From Macrocystis pyrifera (lineage: Eukaryota; Sar; Phaeophyceae; Laminariales; Laminariaceae), in the NCBI GenBank assembly GCA_031763025.1, contig JASSKH010000030.1, forward strand, positions 6,563,495-6,627,494: a DNA stretch of 64,000 nt, given 5' to 3'. The translations under genes were made by a program, and so were the position numbers. Every line of letters starts with the position of its first letter. The stretch's first letter is position 1. Positions 25,801 through 33,017 of the stretch are shown piece by piece. Under the pieces are notes generated by a model, which was given only the letters and a program-made list of their open reading frames with translations, had not been told where the DNA came from and did not search any database.

Positions 25801-28800
25801 TCGCTCCCGAGGTTCTCTCTCGCAAGTATGACAAGGCCTGCGACCTCTGGTCCATCGGGGTCATCACCTACATCCTTCTGGCGGGCTACCCCCCCTTCTA
25901 CGGGGAGTCCGACCAGGAAATTTTCGCGTCGGTGCGGCACGGGTACTTCGACTTCCCTCCCCCGAATGGGACAGCATCTCCACCGAGGCCAAGGACTTCA
26001 TCACGCAGCTCCTCCAGAAGGACCCTTCCGCGAGGATGTCGGCGTCGCAGTCCATCCAGCACCGGTGGTTCGACACGCCTCCCGGAGGGCCGCTCGCGAC
26101 CGCGAACGCTGGCGCCGGGGGGGGCGCGGAGGCTGGGGGGAATGGGTCGGGGGACAAGCGGGATAAGGTTTGTACCTAGGGGTGTCGGATCTTGGGGTTT
26201 GGGGGGGGGGGGGGGGGGGGGGGAAGAGGGGAAGGGGGGGGGGCGGAGGGAGGGGGCAGGGGGAGGGAGGGAGAGAGGAGGGGAGGCTGTTTTGTCGGCG
26301 AACGCTCTCGAAGCCCGCGACTGCTTACACTTTTTTTTGTTTGCGTCTCTTCTCATTAGTCCAGGCATCCGCTCCATCAATCGATCAAATCCTAATCCAT
26401 CTTTGAGTCGGTTACCGTCCATGTCACAGCCTTGTTTTTTTTTTTTTGCTTAACGTATTCGTAGGGTGATCGGGTGAGACCTGACTCTTGTCCCCTTTTC
26501 TTTGCCCTCGCTTCTGGTGCTTTCGTTTTCCCGCTCTTCCCTCCATCCCTCCCTCCCACTTCCCTCCCTCTCCCCCCGCCCCTGTCCGCTTCCCCACCTA
26601 TCCCACCCCTGTCCCCGTCCTCGTCTCGCCTCCTTTCCGTTTCCACCGCCGCTCTGCTCTCCTTCCTGCCTGAAGGTGAGCATGCAGCGCATCAACCACA
26701 GGCTGCGAAGATTCGTGGGCATGAGCAAGCTGAAGAAGGTCGCCCTTAATGTCATCGCGCAGCAGCTGACTGAGGCGGAGATAGGGCACCTGCGTGGGGT
26801 GAGTTGGGTTGTTCCTGGGGGGCGGGGGAGGTGTACGTGGGGACAAGGTGGGGGGGGGGAGGGGGCGTACTCATTCGCTGCTTGCCTTAGTCGTTTGACC
26901 ATTGACCACGCATCCCTTTCGAGACGGAGCGCTGTTCCTACTCCTAACAGAGGCACCTCCAACAATTGGGCGGTCACTGTTTTAGGGGGGGGGGCGGGGC
27001 GGGGGGGGGTGTACTCGATAGGAGAGATGTACTCGATCTCATGCATGGCCGTAGTCGGGTGGCTGTAGGGCAAGAGGAAGGAAATTGTTGTGGTCATCGC
27101 GTCTTCTCTCTATCTTCTCCCCGGTTTATTCGTCTCGACCGTGTTCGGTTCGTCAGCTTTTATCCAGCTTTTCACAACGTTTATCAAACACAAATCTGCC
27201 CTAAAAAAACGTACGGTATATGAAGAAGAATATCTCATGGGGTATGCTCGATGTATGTAGGGCGTATATAGCACTCTGGTCGGAAATATGAGGACCGCTT
27301 ATACATTATTATGAATACCAAGCAGCCCTTGTATATGCGGCCAGAGTGGTATATCGGTACCCGGAGATATTTTTTTGGTGGGCGTACCGGCAGTTAAAAC
27401 ACCCGGCGTGTCGGGTGTGCGTACCGATATCGAGTTCGTGCGCGTGCACCGAATCTTCCTCGAAGACTCCGGTAGGGAATTGAGGCTGTGTACCGAACCA
27501 ACCTCACACGAAGGCTTTCGGCAAAGGGAACTACTAATGTTTAGTTCACCGAGCAATTAAATACCTTCGGTGTACTTTTGGTGCGTGCCCTTAATGATGG
27601 ACACACACCAGTTTTGAGGCCACGCGGGGTTTTTTTTCTTATCTCGCCGCGTTTTTTTTCTTATCTCGCCACGTTTTTTTTTTTTTTTTTTTTCACCGTC
27701 GAGGGGCGCCGTACAAAAAAGAGAAGGAAGTAGTTTGATGACCCGTCTTTTTTTTTTTTTTTTTCCCCCAACTTTTCTACTTTCTTTTTTCTTTCAAGAG
27801 CCATACGAAGGAGAGAAGGAAGTGTTTTGTATGGCGCGTTTTTTTTTTTTTTTTTTACTTCAATACTACAATAATTTTATTTTTTACACGCCAAATGTGA
27901 AAAGGGAAGGAAGTTGTGGTGACGCTTTTTTTTATCGCTTTTATTACCATTTTCATTTTTTTTACCGGTGAGGACGAATTGATGAAGGAGAAAAGGAGAA
28001 AAAGGAAGCCCTGAAGCCCCATTTTTCTTTCTCTTTTTTTTTTCTCTTGCATATATCTGGTGTGTTTTTTGTTTAAAAAAAGGTAGTCGGACGACTTTTT
28101 TTTTGCTTTTCGAGGGTGTGTATCATAACGATCGTGGTGTAATAGCGGCAGGCGTTCTCACCTGCAATTGTGTGCCTTTTGTAATTTTGTATTCGCTTTT
28201 GCGTTCACTTTTTTTTTTTGCGTACGCAGTTGGATGTGCATTTGCATGTGCAGGTGCTTTTTGTTTTCTCACGTTTGCTCCCGTTCCCTTCCCTTCCCTA
28301 CCCTACCCTACCCTTCCCTCACTGCGATGTTGCATGTTTATGTTGTGTTTTTTTTTGTATACAGCAGTAGTAGGGATTTTTTTCGTTGGTGTTTGTTATC
28401 AATTGCGTTTCGTGGCGATGTCTGACTCCCCCCCTCCCCTCCCCTCTCCTCCCCCCCCCCCCCCCCTGTTCCCCTTCCCAGGTGTTCGAACGCCTCGACG
28501 CGGAAGGAAACGGTGTGATCTCGGTGAACGAGCTAGAACAGGTGGTGCAGCATGACGGTTTCGAAAACCTCCAGGAGGACGTGGTGCGATTGCTGCAGGG
28601 CATAGATATCGACGGTAGCAATTCCCTCAACTACAGGGAGTTCCTGGCGGCCACGATGGAGGTACGCTGTCACTGGGATAGGGGACAGGGCGGGGATTCA
28701 GGGGATAGGGGGCAGGGGGCAGGGTGAATATCAGAGGGTAGAGGACAGGGGGAGATTCACGGGATAAGGGACACGGCGGGGATCAGGGGATAGGGGACAG

Positions 28801-29411
28801 GGAAGGGATTCAGGGGATAGGGGATTGGGCGGGGATTCAGGTCATAGGGGACAGGGTGAATATCCGAGGATAGAGGACGGGGCGGGGATTCACGGGATAG
28901 GGGACAGGGCGGGGACCAGGGGATAGGGGACAGGGAAGGGATTCAGGGGATAGGGGACAGGGCAGGGATTCAGGGGATAGGGGACAGGGCGGGGATTCAG
29001 GGGATAGGGGACAGGGCGGGTATCAGGGAATAGAGGACAAGAGGGGGAGGGGGGGGTGGGAGAAAGCCCGCCCTAGGTTGCTGGTCGAGGGCAGAGTTGT
29101 GTAGCATGCAATATTTAGGCGCGCAGGGGGGAGTGGGGGGGGAAATGATTCAGGAGGGACGGGAGAGTGGGGGGGGAAATGATTCAGGAGGGACGAGGGA
29201 GTGGGGGGTGTACTCACATCACGCATGGCCGTAGTGGTATGACCATCACCCTGGCATCCCTTCAATGCCGCGGCGGAGCGGGGGCGGGGAAGGAAGAGAG
29301 GGGAGGGGGAGGGGGGCGGGGTCGTCTTTTCCACCAGCGGCGCTTGCCCGCAGAGGTTGTGGTTGAGGACGGAGTTCACACGCGATTAGGAGAGGCGTGG
29401 AGGGGGGGGAA

Positions 29412-29444
<33 letters not shown>

Positions 29445-32400
29445 GCCTTGTTCGGGCAGCGCTATGTCTGCCGATGCGGGGGATGCGAAGTTTGTACGTG
29501 GGGTCGGGGTGGTTTGTGTGTGTGTGTGTGTGTGTTTTTTTTTATGTGTGTAATGTTTGAATGTAAAATATGTGTACCATAGGTATGAGAAGTATGTCTG
29601 TACTCTGACGCATGTTTGGATGTACTGGTGTACCTGGTGTACCTGATATACGAGTGAGTTACCAGGTGTATGTCTTTTGTCTTATGTTGTATGTCTTTTG
29701 TCTGCGTCTCGTTACGCATGCGCGTCGTGTGTTCCTTAATGATAGTGCCCGCGTCATCTCACCCAGTCACGAAAGAGCAGTAATTACTGATGATTTGATT
29801 TTAAGCACCGCCGACAACGACCCCCCCCTCCCCCCCCCCGCGCTCCCCTCCCCCCCCCCCCCCCCCCTCTTACTCCCTTCTACACGCTGTCGTGTTATCC
29901 GAAACCGCAGCGAAATATTTTCATCCGCGAAGAGAACATCCGCTGCGCGTTCGACTACTTCGATTTGGACGGCAACTCGGAGGTGAGAAAAAAAAAAATA
30001 CCCTCCCTCCCTTCCTCCCTCCCTCCCTTCCCTTCCCTTCCCTTCCCAAGCGGATATCACGTAGTATCGGTCTGATCGAAAATTTAAGGCACTTTCTGTG
30101 TTTTTTTTTGGCCATCGAAATGTACCTCATGATTTCGATCATACTATTAATAGTACGATGCAGCTCACCCTTTGTACGACCCGCCGAACACCTCACGTTC
30201 CGCTTCGCAAAGCTTGGCGGTGGTAGGTTAGGTAGGACCTGTGGCAGGTGCGGACCTCTTGCCCGGAGATGATTGATGTACGTAGATAGATCTTGCAACA
30301 AAAAAAAAAAAAAAAAACACCAAATACAGAACTAACCGCCCGCGTGCAGTAAACAAACTCGTTTGGGCCGTGGTCGGTGTTTTTGCTCGCCCGGTGGCTT
30401 ACTATTTGTTTCTTTTTTTACGGGGGACCATAGTAAAAACAGGACCAAATGTTGCTATTTAGTAACATACCTGGTAGGGAATTATAGAAGTTTTGCTGTG
30501 TGTACCGTAGGTCCTATTTACTATGGTCCCCCGTAGCAGCTTTCTCTTGAGTTTTTTTTTTTGAGGTGTGTTGAACATTCTTGCCCGGTGGCTACGCACG
30601 AGTAGCTGGGGTATGGCGTGTACGAGGAACGAACGCCTCGTGTCTTGCTCCCTTTTTTCAGGTTTCGAGACGCCCCCGTAAAGTTTCGAGTCAACCGTAG
30701 TCCCGAAGGGAAAAATTCGTACGTATATATACGTATATATATGCACATGCGGTATTAATAATTGCAGGGCGGGGAGTTCCTTGACGTTATAGCGGCTGTC
30801 CATCGAAAGGGGAAAAGGGTGTATCGTCAGCAGTGTGTGTTTTGTCTCTGTGACAGCCGCCACTTAGTTGCCCCGCCTTTTGAGCCACTCGCGTCGTTTT
30901 TTACTGCATCGATTTTTGTCAAACGTTGCTATGAATAAGCGACAGTGGACTCGTGGAGAGGGGGGGACGTGATTTGACCCCCCTTGAGTTGCATATGCGG
31001 GGGGGGCGAGCGATGGCTGGGTGGGGGGGGGGGGCTGTGGACAACTGCGCGATAGTAGCGTTGAACTCTCGGAAAGGAAGGACCAAACACACTTTAGCAG
31101 CACCAGCGACGACAACAACAACAATAGCGACAAGAACATGTCGATGCAGTCATGATCGTCATCTTTTTTGGTGTGTTGCGTTAAGTTCAGGTTTTGTGAT
31201 GTTGCTTGTTTTTTTTTTTTTTTTTTTCTATGTGTGTGTGCCAGTTGGTGCGTCAACCCTTTCGGCGCGGGACTGTACATGAACCTAAGTTTTGCCGTAA
31301 TTCACGAGGGTTATGTTCCCACATGGCGAGTGCTGTGAGTGCTGTCCTCAGGGTGTTGACGGGCGTTGGTTTGTGTGTATTGACAGGCTCTGCGCATGAA
31401 CATAACGAAAGTGCCCCGTGTTCACCCCCCCCCCCTCCTATACCCTTCTCTCACCCTTTGTTTTCCGTGTTTTGTTCGTTTTGTTCGTTTTTTATGTGTT
31501 TCCCTACTCCCTCCCTCCCTCCCTTATCTGGCGTGTCTTGTCTCGCTTTCTTATTCTTATTCGTCTCTCATTTTCCAATACACTCCCGCGGCAACAATAA
31601 AACTTGATTTGAAAAAAAAAACAAACTTTAGATCACCCTGTTGAACCTGGTAAAGATCTTCGGAGCGGAGGAGCACGCGCGCGAGATCATGGGCGACGTC
31701 AACCTGTCGGGGGAAGGAGTAATCAACTACAACGAGTTCAAGAGCATGATGATGGACATGCCCCTTGACGGGAGGGACCCGACCACTCCTCGCACGCCCC
31801 GCACTCCGCGCTTCACGGTACGCATGTGATTGATGATCTTGGAGGGGGCCTAACGAGGGGGGGAGGGGGAAGGGGGAAGAAGAAGGGTCTACTCATGCTA
31901 TCGATGATCGTAGGGGGCGGCGGGGATAGGGGACGGAGGGGAAGGGGGGGGGGGGAGAGGATGATGGAGAGAAGGGAGCGGGGAGGGGGGGTGTACTCAT
32001 TATCGTGCATGGCCGTTGCAAGGGAAGGGGGTGTACTCATTATCATGCATGGCCGTAGTCGTATGACCATAGGGGGGGTGGGGGGGTGACAAGTCGAACA
32101 CGGCGTAATTCGGCGCGGTGGCATGGCAGGGGAGGGGGGGGGGGGGGGGCTACACCCTGGGGTTTCCGCGGGGCGTTTTTCGTCGCGGCGATTGGTTGGT
32201 TGGTGGGTTGGTTTGAGCAGGCCGCCTTTTTGTTGGCTCCCCGCCCGATCCTGTTGATTTCGTTGCTGGTGGATCCGGCTTTTTTCGGCGGGTTTGTGTC
32301 GCACATGGATTGACGGAGGAGGCCGATTGCCTACTCCTCTGCGGTACCAGGCATATAGTAATAATCAGAAGCCATGACGGATTCTAAACCCATGTATTCC

Positions 32401-33017
32401 CGTGTGTTTTACCCCGTTCTGATTTCTGTGTCCCCCGGCAATTGTAGTTTTGTGCGTTTTTTGTCGCTCAGGGACGAAAAAGGTCGATTGTCTCTCTTAA
32501 CTCTTACGTATATAGGTGTAGACCGTACCTACCTACACACAGCAGTAGCTCGTGCGTTTGTGTTTCGTCGGTTGTCCGCTACGGTTGCAGTCGTGGCAGT
32601 CCCTCTGGTGTTGCCGGTCGGTGTGTGCGCCAGCGAGCGAACATCGCCGGCACTGCTGTTGTGCCGGCGGCCGGCACTGCGATAATTCTGCCTCTCCCCA
32701 CACTGCCCGCAATGGTTGATGCCATCTGTGCCAAGCGATATCAAGGGGGGCTGTTACGCGTGGCGGGAAGCCGACCCTTCTCAGCCGTCTCTTGACAGAG
32801 GGAACACTAACTGTACTGCTGCTGACTACAGCTTGTGCGCTGTGTTTTTCTTTGTTCGCTCTCCTCTACCCTTGACCTCCACCCCTTCCTCTACCGCTGC
32901 CCCCTCTTCCGTACCGCCACCTTGTGTTCCCCCCTCGTCTACCCTGTGTTTCGCCGCGCTGTTTCTCAGGTGGCGCAAGCGGGGAAGTTTGGTGTGGAGA
33001 ACGGGCCAAAACGCTAG
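7448..33017 (+). CDS. calcium-dependent protein kinase (CDPK), nine exons
   Basis: Ser/Thr kinase activated directly by calcium. The exons join as 7448 (or 7612)-7746, 23866-24101, 24574-24696, 25725-26167, 26676-26798, 28482-28661, 29911-29982, 31632-31817 and 32970-33017; every intron is GT-AG and phase 0. Numbered from the ATG at 7612 (515 residues): glycine loop GHGHYG 28-33, ATP lysine K50 (YAIK), helix-C E66, HRDLKPEN 145-152, DFG 168-170, APE 192-194, autoinhibitory junction about 314-350, EF loops 360-371, 396-407, 432-443 and 462-473, and a TPRTPRTPR tail. Loop 3 ends in Asn and loop 4 starts with Asn, so calcium affinity may differ among the hands. Exons 2 and 4 each lack one base in a homopolymer, after which the CDPK reading resumes at once. 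Either these are assembly errors or the gene is newly damaged. The family call is secure; whether this copy is intact is not. Confidence 0.9.
7902..7945. repeat. (GTCT)n microsatellite
   Basis: About eleven GTCT units within a GTGT-rich stretch of CDPK intron 1. Confidence 0.9.
8181..8433. mobile_element. hairpin-ended element with TTAGGG core
   Basis: Two inverted 21-base ends, TGTGCAGG-AGCGG-CCTGCACA at 8181-8201 and TGTGCAGG-CCGCT-CCTGCACA at 8413-8433. Each end can itself fold into a hairpin. The 210 bp between them include GGTTAGGGTTAGGGTTGG at about 8338-8355. The family is unknown; a non-autonomous DNA element is the likeliest reading. Confidence 0.5.
8678..8776. mobile_element. palindromic element, family 2
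   Basis: Near-complete copy (TTTTAGTACCGCAGTCC and inverse). A further half copy (TGTGTCCCCATAATGGGACT) follows at about 8813-8835. Confidence 0.72.
9015..9152. mobile_element. TA-MITE copy with internal duplication
   Basis: Both TIRs present. The core word CCATATTTTTACTAAC occurs twice, about 45 bp apart, making this copy longer than usual. Confidence 0.78.
9982..10010. repeat. short poly-G tract
   Basis: About 14 G within intron 1, with no retroposon end beside it. Confidence 0.6.
10789..10891. mobile_element. TA-MITE copy
   Basis: Left end altered to TTTCGGGGGCC, right end CCCCCGTA. It lies five bases from the next copy. Confidence 0.8.
10897..10999. mobile_element. TA-MITE copy
   Basis: Complete copy in tandem with the preceding one. 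Confidence 0.8.
11485..11514. repeat. (AAC)n microsatellite
   Basis: About ten ACA/AAC units in intron 1. Confidence 0.85.
11932..12036. mobile_element. TA-MITE copy
   Basis: Complete 105-bp copy, TA on the left side. Confidence 0.83.
12150..12264. mobile_element. TA-MITE copy with insert
   Basis: The right arm reads CCCTACTGGTATTTATTATGG, a variant of the CCTGGTA insertion seen in other copies. Confidence 0.78.
12290..12391. mobile_element. palindromic element, family 2
   Basis: Arms GGGACTGCAGCTCCGTTTTG and inverse; a run of 17 G follows directly at 12391. Confidence 0.6.
12688..12788. mobile_element. palindromic element, family 2
   Basis: Complete copy with CAGTCCCGTTTTGGGGACA and CCCCCGAACGGGACTGCAG arms. 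Confidence 0.72.
12931..13041 (-). mobile_element. poly(C)-tailed SINE, 5'-truncated
   Basis: The 3' 90 bp of the SINE in minus orientation. It is the first member of a head-to-tail row of three retroposons that runs to 13771. Confidence 0.75.
13043..13275 (-). mobile_element. LINE 3' end with poly(C) tail
   Basis: The sense (-) strand ends in AATGAGTACG-type sequence and a tract of about 31 C. It matches the LINE 3' end at 54441 onward, including the last codons of the ORF (...GQMTKASNK, stop). It is interrupted at its upstream side, in the LINE word GCGATCGTTTT, by the next SINE. Confidence 0.8.
13290..13771 (-). mobile_element. poly(C)-tailed SINE, long copy 2
   Basis: Nearly identical to the copy at 5088-5571, with the same 5' end and a longer internal T run (A on + strand, 13712-13756). 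The tail is C8, followed on the sense strand by A14 that belongs to the LINE sequence in which it sits. Confidence 0.82.
13781..13866. repeat. poly-G tracts
   Basis: G44 (13781-13824), then two shorter G runs split by TGTTAGGGGTGTA and TGT. It directly follows a T8 run and the SINE 5' end. No element is seen beyond it. Confidence 0.85.
14038..14143. mobile_element. TA-MITE copy
   Basis: Complete copy; left TIR ATTACGGAGGACC has one change. Confidence 0.8.
14144..14943. other. intron 1 segment without recognised feature
   Basis: About 800 bp of GC-balanced sequence with open frames on both strands, none showing a family I know. It is unlike the repeats on either side. It could be an old insertion or unrecognised exonic sequence. 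Confidence 0.4.
14944..15011. repeat. poly-C tract, 68 bases
   Basis: Uninterrupted C run in CDPK intron 1. It lies after TCTCCGTTTCCCCCTCA, with no SINE or LINE end. Confidence 0.9.
15210..15294. mobile_element. palindromic element, family 3
   Basis: CCCCTAAATATAATGACC at left pairs with GGTCCTTATATTTACGGA at right. Confidence 0.6.
15313..15348. repeat. (TA)n microsatellite
   Basis: About 17 TA units ending in TACCAGGTA. Confidence 0.9.
15555..15641. mobile_element. palindromic element, family 2
   Basis: Copy with arms TTTCATTTCGGGGACAAA and TTTGTCCCCGTAACGGGACT. Confidence 0.6.
15921..15965. repeat. (CTG)n microsatellite
   Basis: Fifteen CTG units in CDPK intron 1. Confidence 0.92.
16470..16575 (+). 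mobile_element. poly(C)-family SINE, 3' piece
   Basis: Plus-oriented 3' end (CGACGTGCTC ... CATGCATGTTAAATGAGC) whose tail is (AC)n, not poly(C). Confidence 0.7.
16580..16695 (+). mobile_element. poly(C)-tailed SINE, 3' piece
   Basis: Second plus-oriented copy in tandem; the tail is short and mixed (CATCCCCTCCC). Confidence 0.7.
16723..17094 (+). mobile_element. poly(C)-tailed SINE with long tail
   Basis: About 245 bp of SINE body from the GAAGCTGTCA region to the 3' end, then C65 (16968-17032), TG and further C-rich tract. The end ACATGAACATGTGTAC is altered from the family form AATGAGTAC. Confidence 0.75.
17384..17458. mobile_element. palindromic element, family 3
   Basis: AGCGGTAGATATAATAACC at left and CTTATATTTCCGTCCATAG at right. 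Confidence 0.4.
17588..17702. mobile_element. TA-MITE copy with 7-bp insert
   Basis: The core reads ACCTATACCAGGTATAAT where other copies have ACCTATATAT. CCAGGTA has been inserted at a TA (17636-17644). Confidence 0.83.
17784..17915. repeat. tandem array of a palindromic 28-bp unit
   Basis: About five units of ATTATCACACCGGGTGATAA plus GAAC. Each unit can form a hairpin (TTATCAC-CGGG-GTGATAA). Confidence 0.85.
17977..18012. repeat. (CATA)n microsatellite
   Basis: About eight ACAT units. Confidence 0.85.
18228..18334. mobile_element. TA-MITE copy
   Basis: Complete copy; right end CCCCCCGTATTA. Confidence 0.83.
18689..18720. repeat. (TC)n microsatellite
   Basis: Sixteen CT units followed by (GTCC)n. 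Confidence 0.9.
18946..19052. mobile_element. TA-MITE copy
   Basis: Complete copy; left TIR altered to TTACGGAAGTCC. Confidence 0.8.
19330..19475. mobile_element. palindromic element family 2, two decayed halves
   Basis: Right half TTTGTCCCGAAAACGGGAC at 19350-19370 and a left half CTCCCGTTTTCGAGACGAAC at about 19430-19450. Confidence 0.45.
19512..19617. mobile_element. TA-MITE copy
   Basis: Left end altered to GTTGCGGGGGTAC; right end CCCCCGTAA. Confidence 0.78.
19621..19704. mobile_element. TA-MITE, left-truncated copy
   Basis: Begins inside the family at TCAGGACCAAATATTGG; the right TIR runs directly into the (TAG)n array. Confidence 0.75.
19705..19798. repeat. (TAG)n microsatellite
   Basis: Two blocks of TAG units split by CAGGGAGCAG, at the very end of a MITE copy. 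Confidence 0.9.
20589..20680. mobile_element. palindromic element, family 2
   Basis: Arms TTTAGTGGTGCAGTCCCGAA and GGGACTGCAGTACTTG; a TACCTGGTA word abuts its left end. Confidence 0.65.
20796..20840. mobile_element. palindromic element family 2, left half
   Basis: ACTGCACTCCCGCTTTGGGG and following bases only. Confidence 0.45.
21095..21281. mobile_element. two adjacent palindromic elements, family 2
   Basis: Copies at 21095-21191 and 21194-21281, head to tail, both with good arms (TTTAGTACTGGAGTTCCG; GGGACTGCAGCACTAAAAGG). Confidence 0.72.
21919..21958. repeat. (CTG)n microsatellite
   Basis: Interrupted CTG array (one CAA), intron 1. Confidence 0.85.
22165..22273. mobile_element. TA-MITE copy
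   Basis: Complete copy with TA on both sides; a C10 run has expanded in the right TIR. Confidence 0.83.
22276..22373. mobile_element. palindromic element, family 2
   Basis: Copy with ACTGCAGTCAATCCCGTTTT and inverse; three bases from the preceding MITE. Confidence 0.7.
22374..22440 (+). mobile_element. poly(C)-tailed SINE, last 50 bp
   Basis: ACGACTACATACGGCCATGC, then ATAATGATCA and C18: only the 3' tip was inserted. Confidence 0.7.
23400..23815. repeat. (GACC)n/(GGTC)n foldback region before CDPK exon 2
   Basis: Degenerate 4-bp repeats (CGAC, CTAC, GGTC) that form a large inverted repeat. GGTAGGGGACTACCTTCC at about 23550 pairs with GAAGGTAGTCCCCTACC at about 23647. It ends about 50 bp before the exon 2 acceptor. 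Confidence 0.7.
23866..24101 (+). CDS. CDPK exon 2
   Basis: Codes for kinase lobe N: YAIK lysine, REIEIL helix C, and the hinge region (TELCTGGELFDRI). One base is missing in the T run at about 23997-23999; restoring length there makes the two halves a single reading of 79 codons. Acceptor TTGCAG, donor AAG|GTGTGT. Confidence 0.88.
24143..24380 (-). mobile_element. poly(C)-tailed SINE in CDPK intron 2
   Basis: About 215 bp of SINE with its tail of about 20 C on the - strand. A second G tract (24382-24405) abuts its 5' side. It fills much of the 472-bp intron. Confidence 0.78.
24574..24696 (+). CDS. CDPK exon 3
   Basis: Forty-one codons carrying the catalytic loop HRDLKPEN (Asp147, Lys149, Asn152). 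Acceptor AAACAG, donor AAG|GTGACT. Confidence 0.92.
24879..24909. repeat. T-run joined to G-run in intron 3
   Basis: T18 followed by G13, the composition expected for a minus-oriented C-then-A tail, but no SINE body follows. Confidence 0.6.
25476..25615 (+). mobile_element. two poly(C)-tailed SINE 3' ends
   Basis: GACTACGGCCATGCATGATA occurs twice: first with GAGTACATCCCC, then, about 70 bp later, with GAGTATACCCCCCC. Confidence 0.72.
25725..26167 (+). CDS. CDPK exon 4
   Basis: Codes for the activation segment and lobe C: DFG, APE, WSIGVITYILLAGYPPF, and after the kinase fold a Gly/Ala-rich linker. One C is missing from the run at 25959-25963; past it the CDPK reading (EWDSISTEAKDFITQLL) resumes. 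Acceptor TTTTAG, donor AAG|GTTTGT. Confidence 0.88.
26676..26798 (+). CDS. CDPK exon 5 (autoinhibitory junction)
   Basis: Forty-one codons, with FVGMSKLKKVALNVIAQQL matching the basic pseudosubstrate/calmodulin-like binding junction of CDPKs. Acceptor CTGAAG, donor GGG|GTGAGT. Confidence 0.88.
26850..26985 (-). mobile_element. LINE 3' end with poly(C)-family tail
   Basis: About 120 bp of the LINE 3' end (CGTACTCATTCGCTGCTTGC on the + strand), starting 50 bp past exon 5. Confidence 0.75.
27001..27057 (-). mobile_element. poly(C)-tailed SINE, last 50 bp
   Basis: Very short copy: GTACTCGATAGGAGAGATG plus CATGCATGGCCGTAGTCG on the + strand. Confidence 0.7.
27265..27353. mobile_element. palindromic element, family 3
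   Basis: CACTCTGGTCGGAAATATG at left pairs with GTATATGCGGCCAGAGTGG at right; flanked by TATA. Confidence 0.65.
28482..28661 (+). CDS. CDPK exon 6 (EF hands 1 and 2)
   Basis: Sixty codons. Loops DAEGNGVISVNE and DIDGSNSLNYRE both keep acidic ligands at positions 1, 3 and 12. Acceptor after a C17 tract (CCCAG), donor GAG|GTACGC. Confidence 0.92.
28664..29040. repeat. G-rich minisatellite in intron 6
   Basis: About fourteen degenerate units near 27 bp (GGGATAGGGGACAGGGCGGG, then GATTCA), running directly from the exon 6 donor. Confidence 0.88.
29190..29280 (-). mobile_element. poly(C)-family SINE 3' end
   Basis: GTACTCACATCACGCATGGC and following 70 bp; the tail is short (CCCCCC with one A). 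Confidence 0.65.
29911..29982 (+). CDS. CDPK exon 7 (first half of EF hand 3)
   Basis: Only 24 codons, ending inside the EF3 loop (DLDGNSE|). Acceptor ACCGCAG, donor GAG|GTGAGA. Confidence 0.88.
30158..30220 (+). mobile_element. SINE internal fragment
   Basis: GCAGCTCACCCTTTGTACGA and CGCTTCGCAAAGCTTGG match the middle of the poly(C)-tailed SINE; no tail. Confidence 0.55.
30418..30535. mobile_element. TA-MITE copy with insert
   Basis: TIRs intact at left. The core carries ACATACCTGGTAGGG, another instance of the 9-bp palindrome. Confidence 0.78.
31632..31817 (+). CDS. CDPK exon 8 (EF hands 3-4, TP-rich tail)
   Basis: Sixty-two codons. It completes EF3 with ITLLN (Asn at position 12), then EF4 loop NLSGEGVINYNE, then RDPTTPRTPRTPRF. 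Read through, the frame would stop at 31829, but ACG|GTACGC is a good donor and resembles that of exon 6. Confidence 0.85.
31872..32078 (-). mobile_element. three clipped SINE 3' ends
   Basis: Repeated GTACTCATTATCRTGCATGG after G runs at about 31888, 31992 and 32030 (+ strand view). Each keeps 30-50 bp only. They are stacked in one orientation. Confidence 0.65.
32970..33017 (+). CDS. CDPK exon 9 (C-terminus)
   Basis: Acceptor TTTCTCAG, then VAQAGKFGVENGPKR and TAG. It keeps phase 0 and follows a pyrimidine-rich tract. This is less certain than the others because no family signature falls here. Confidence 0.6.
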   Translation: MAQAGKFGVENGPKR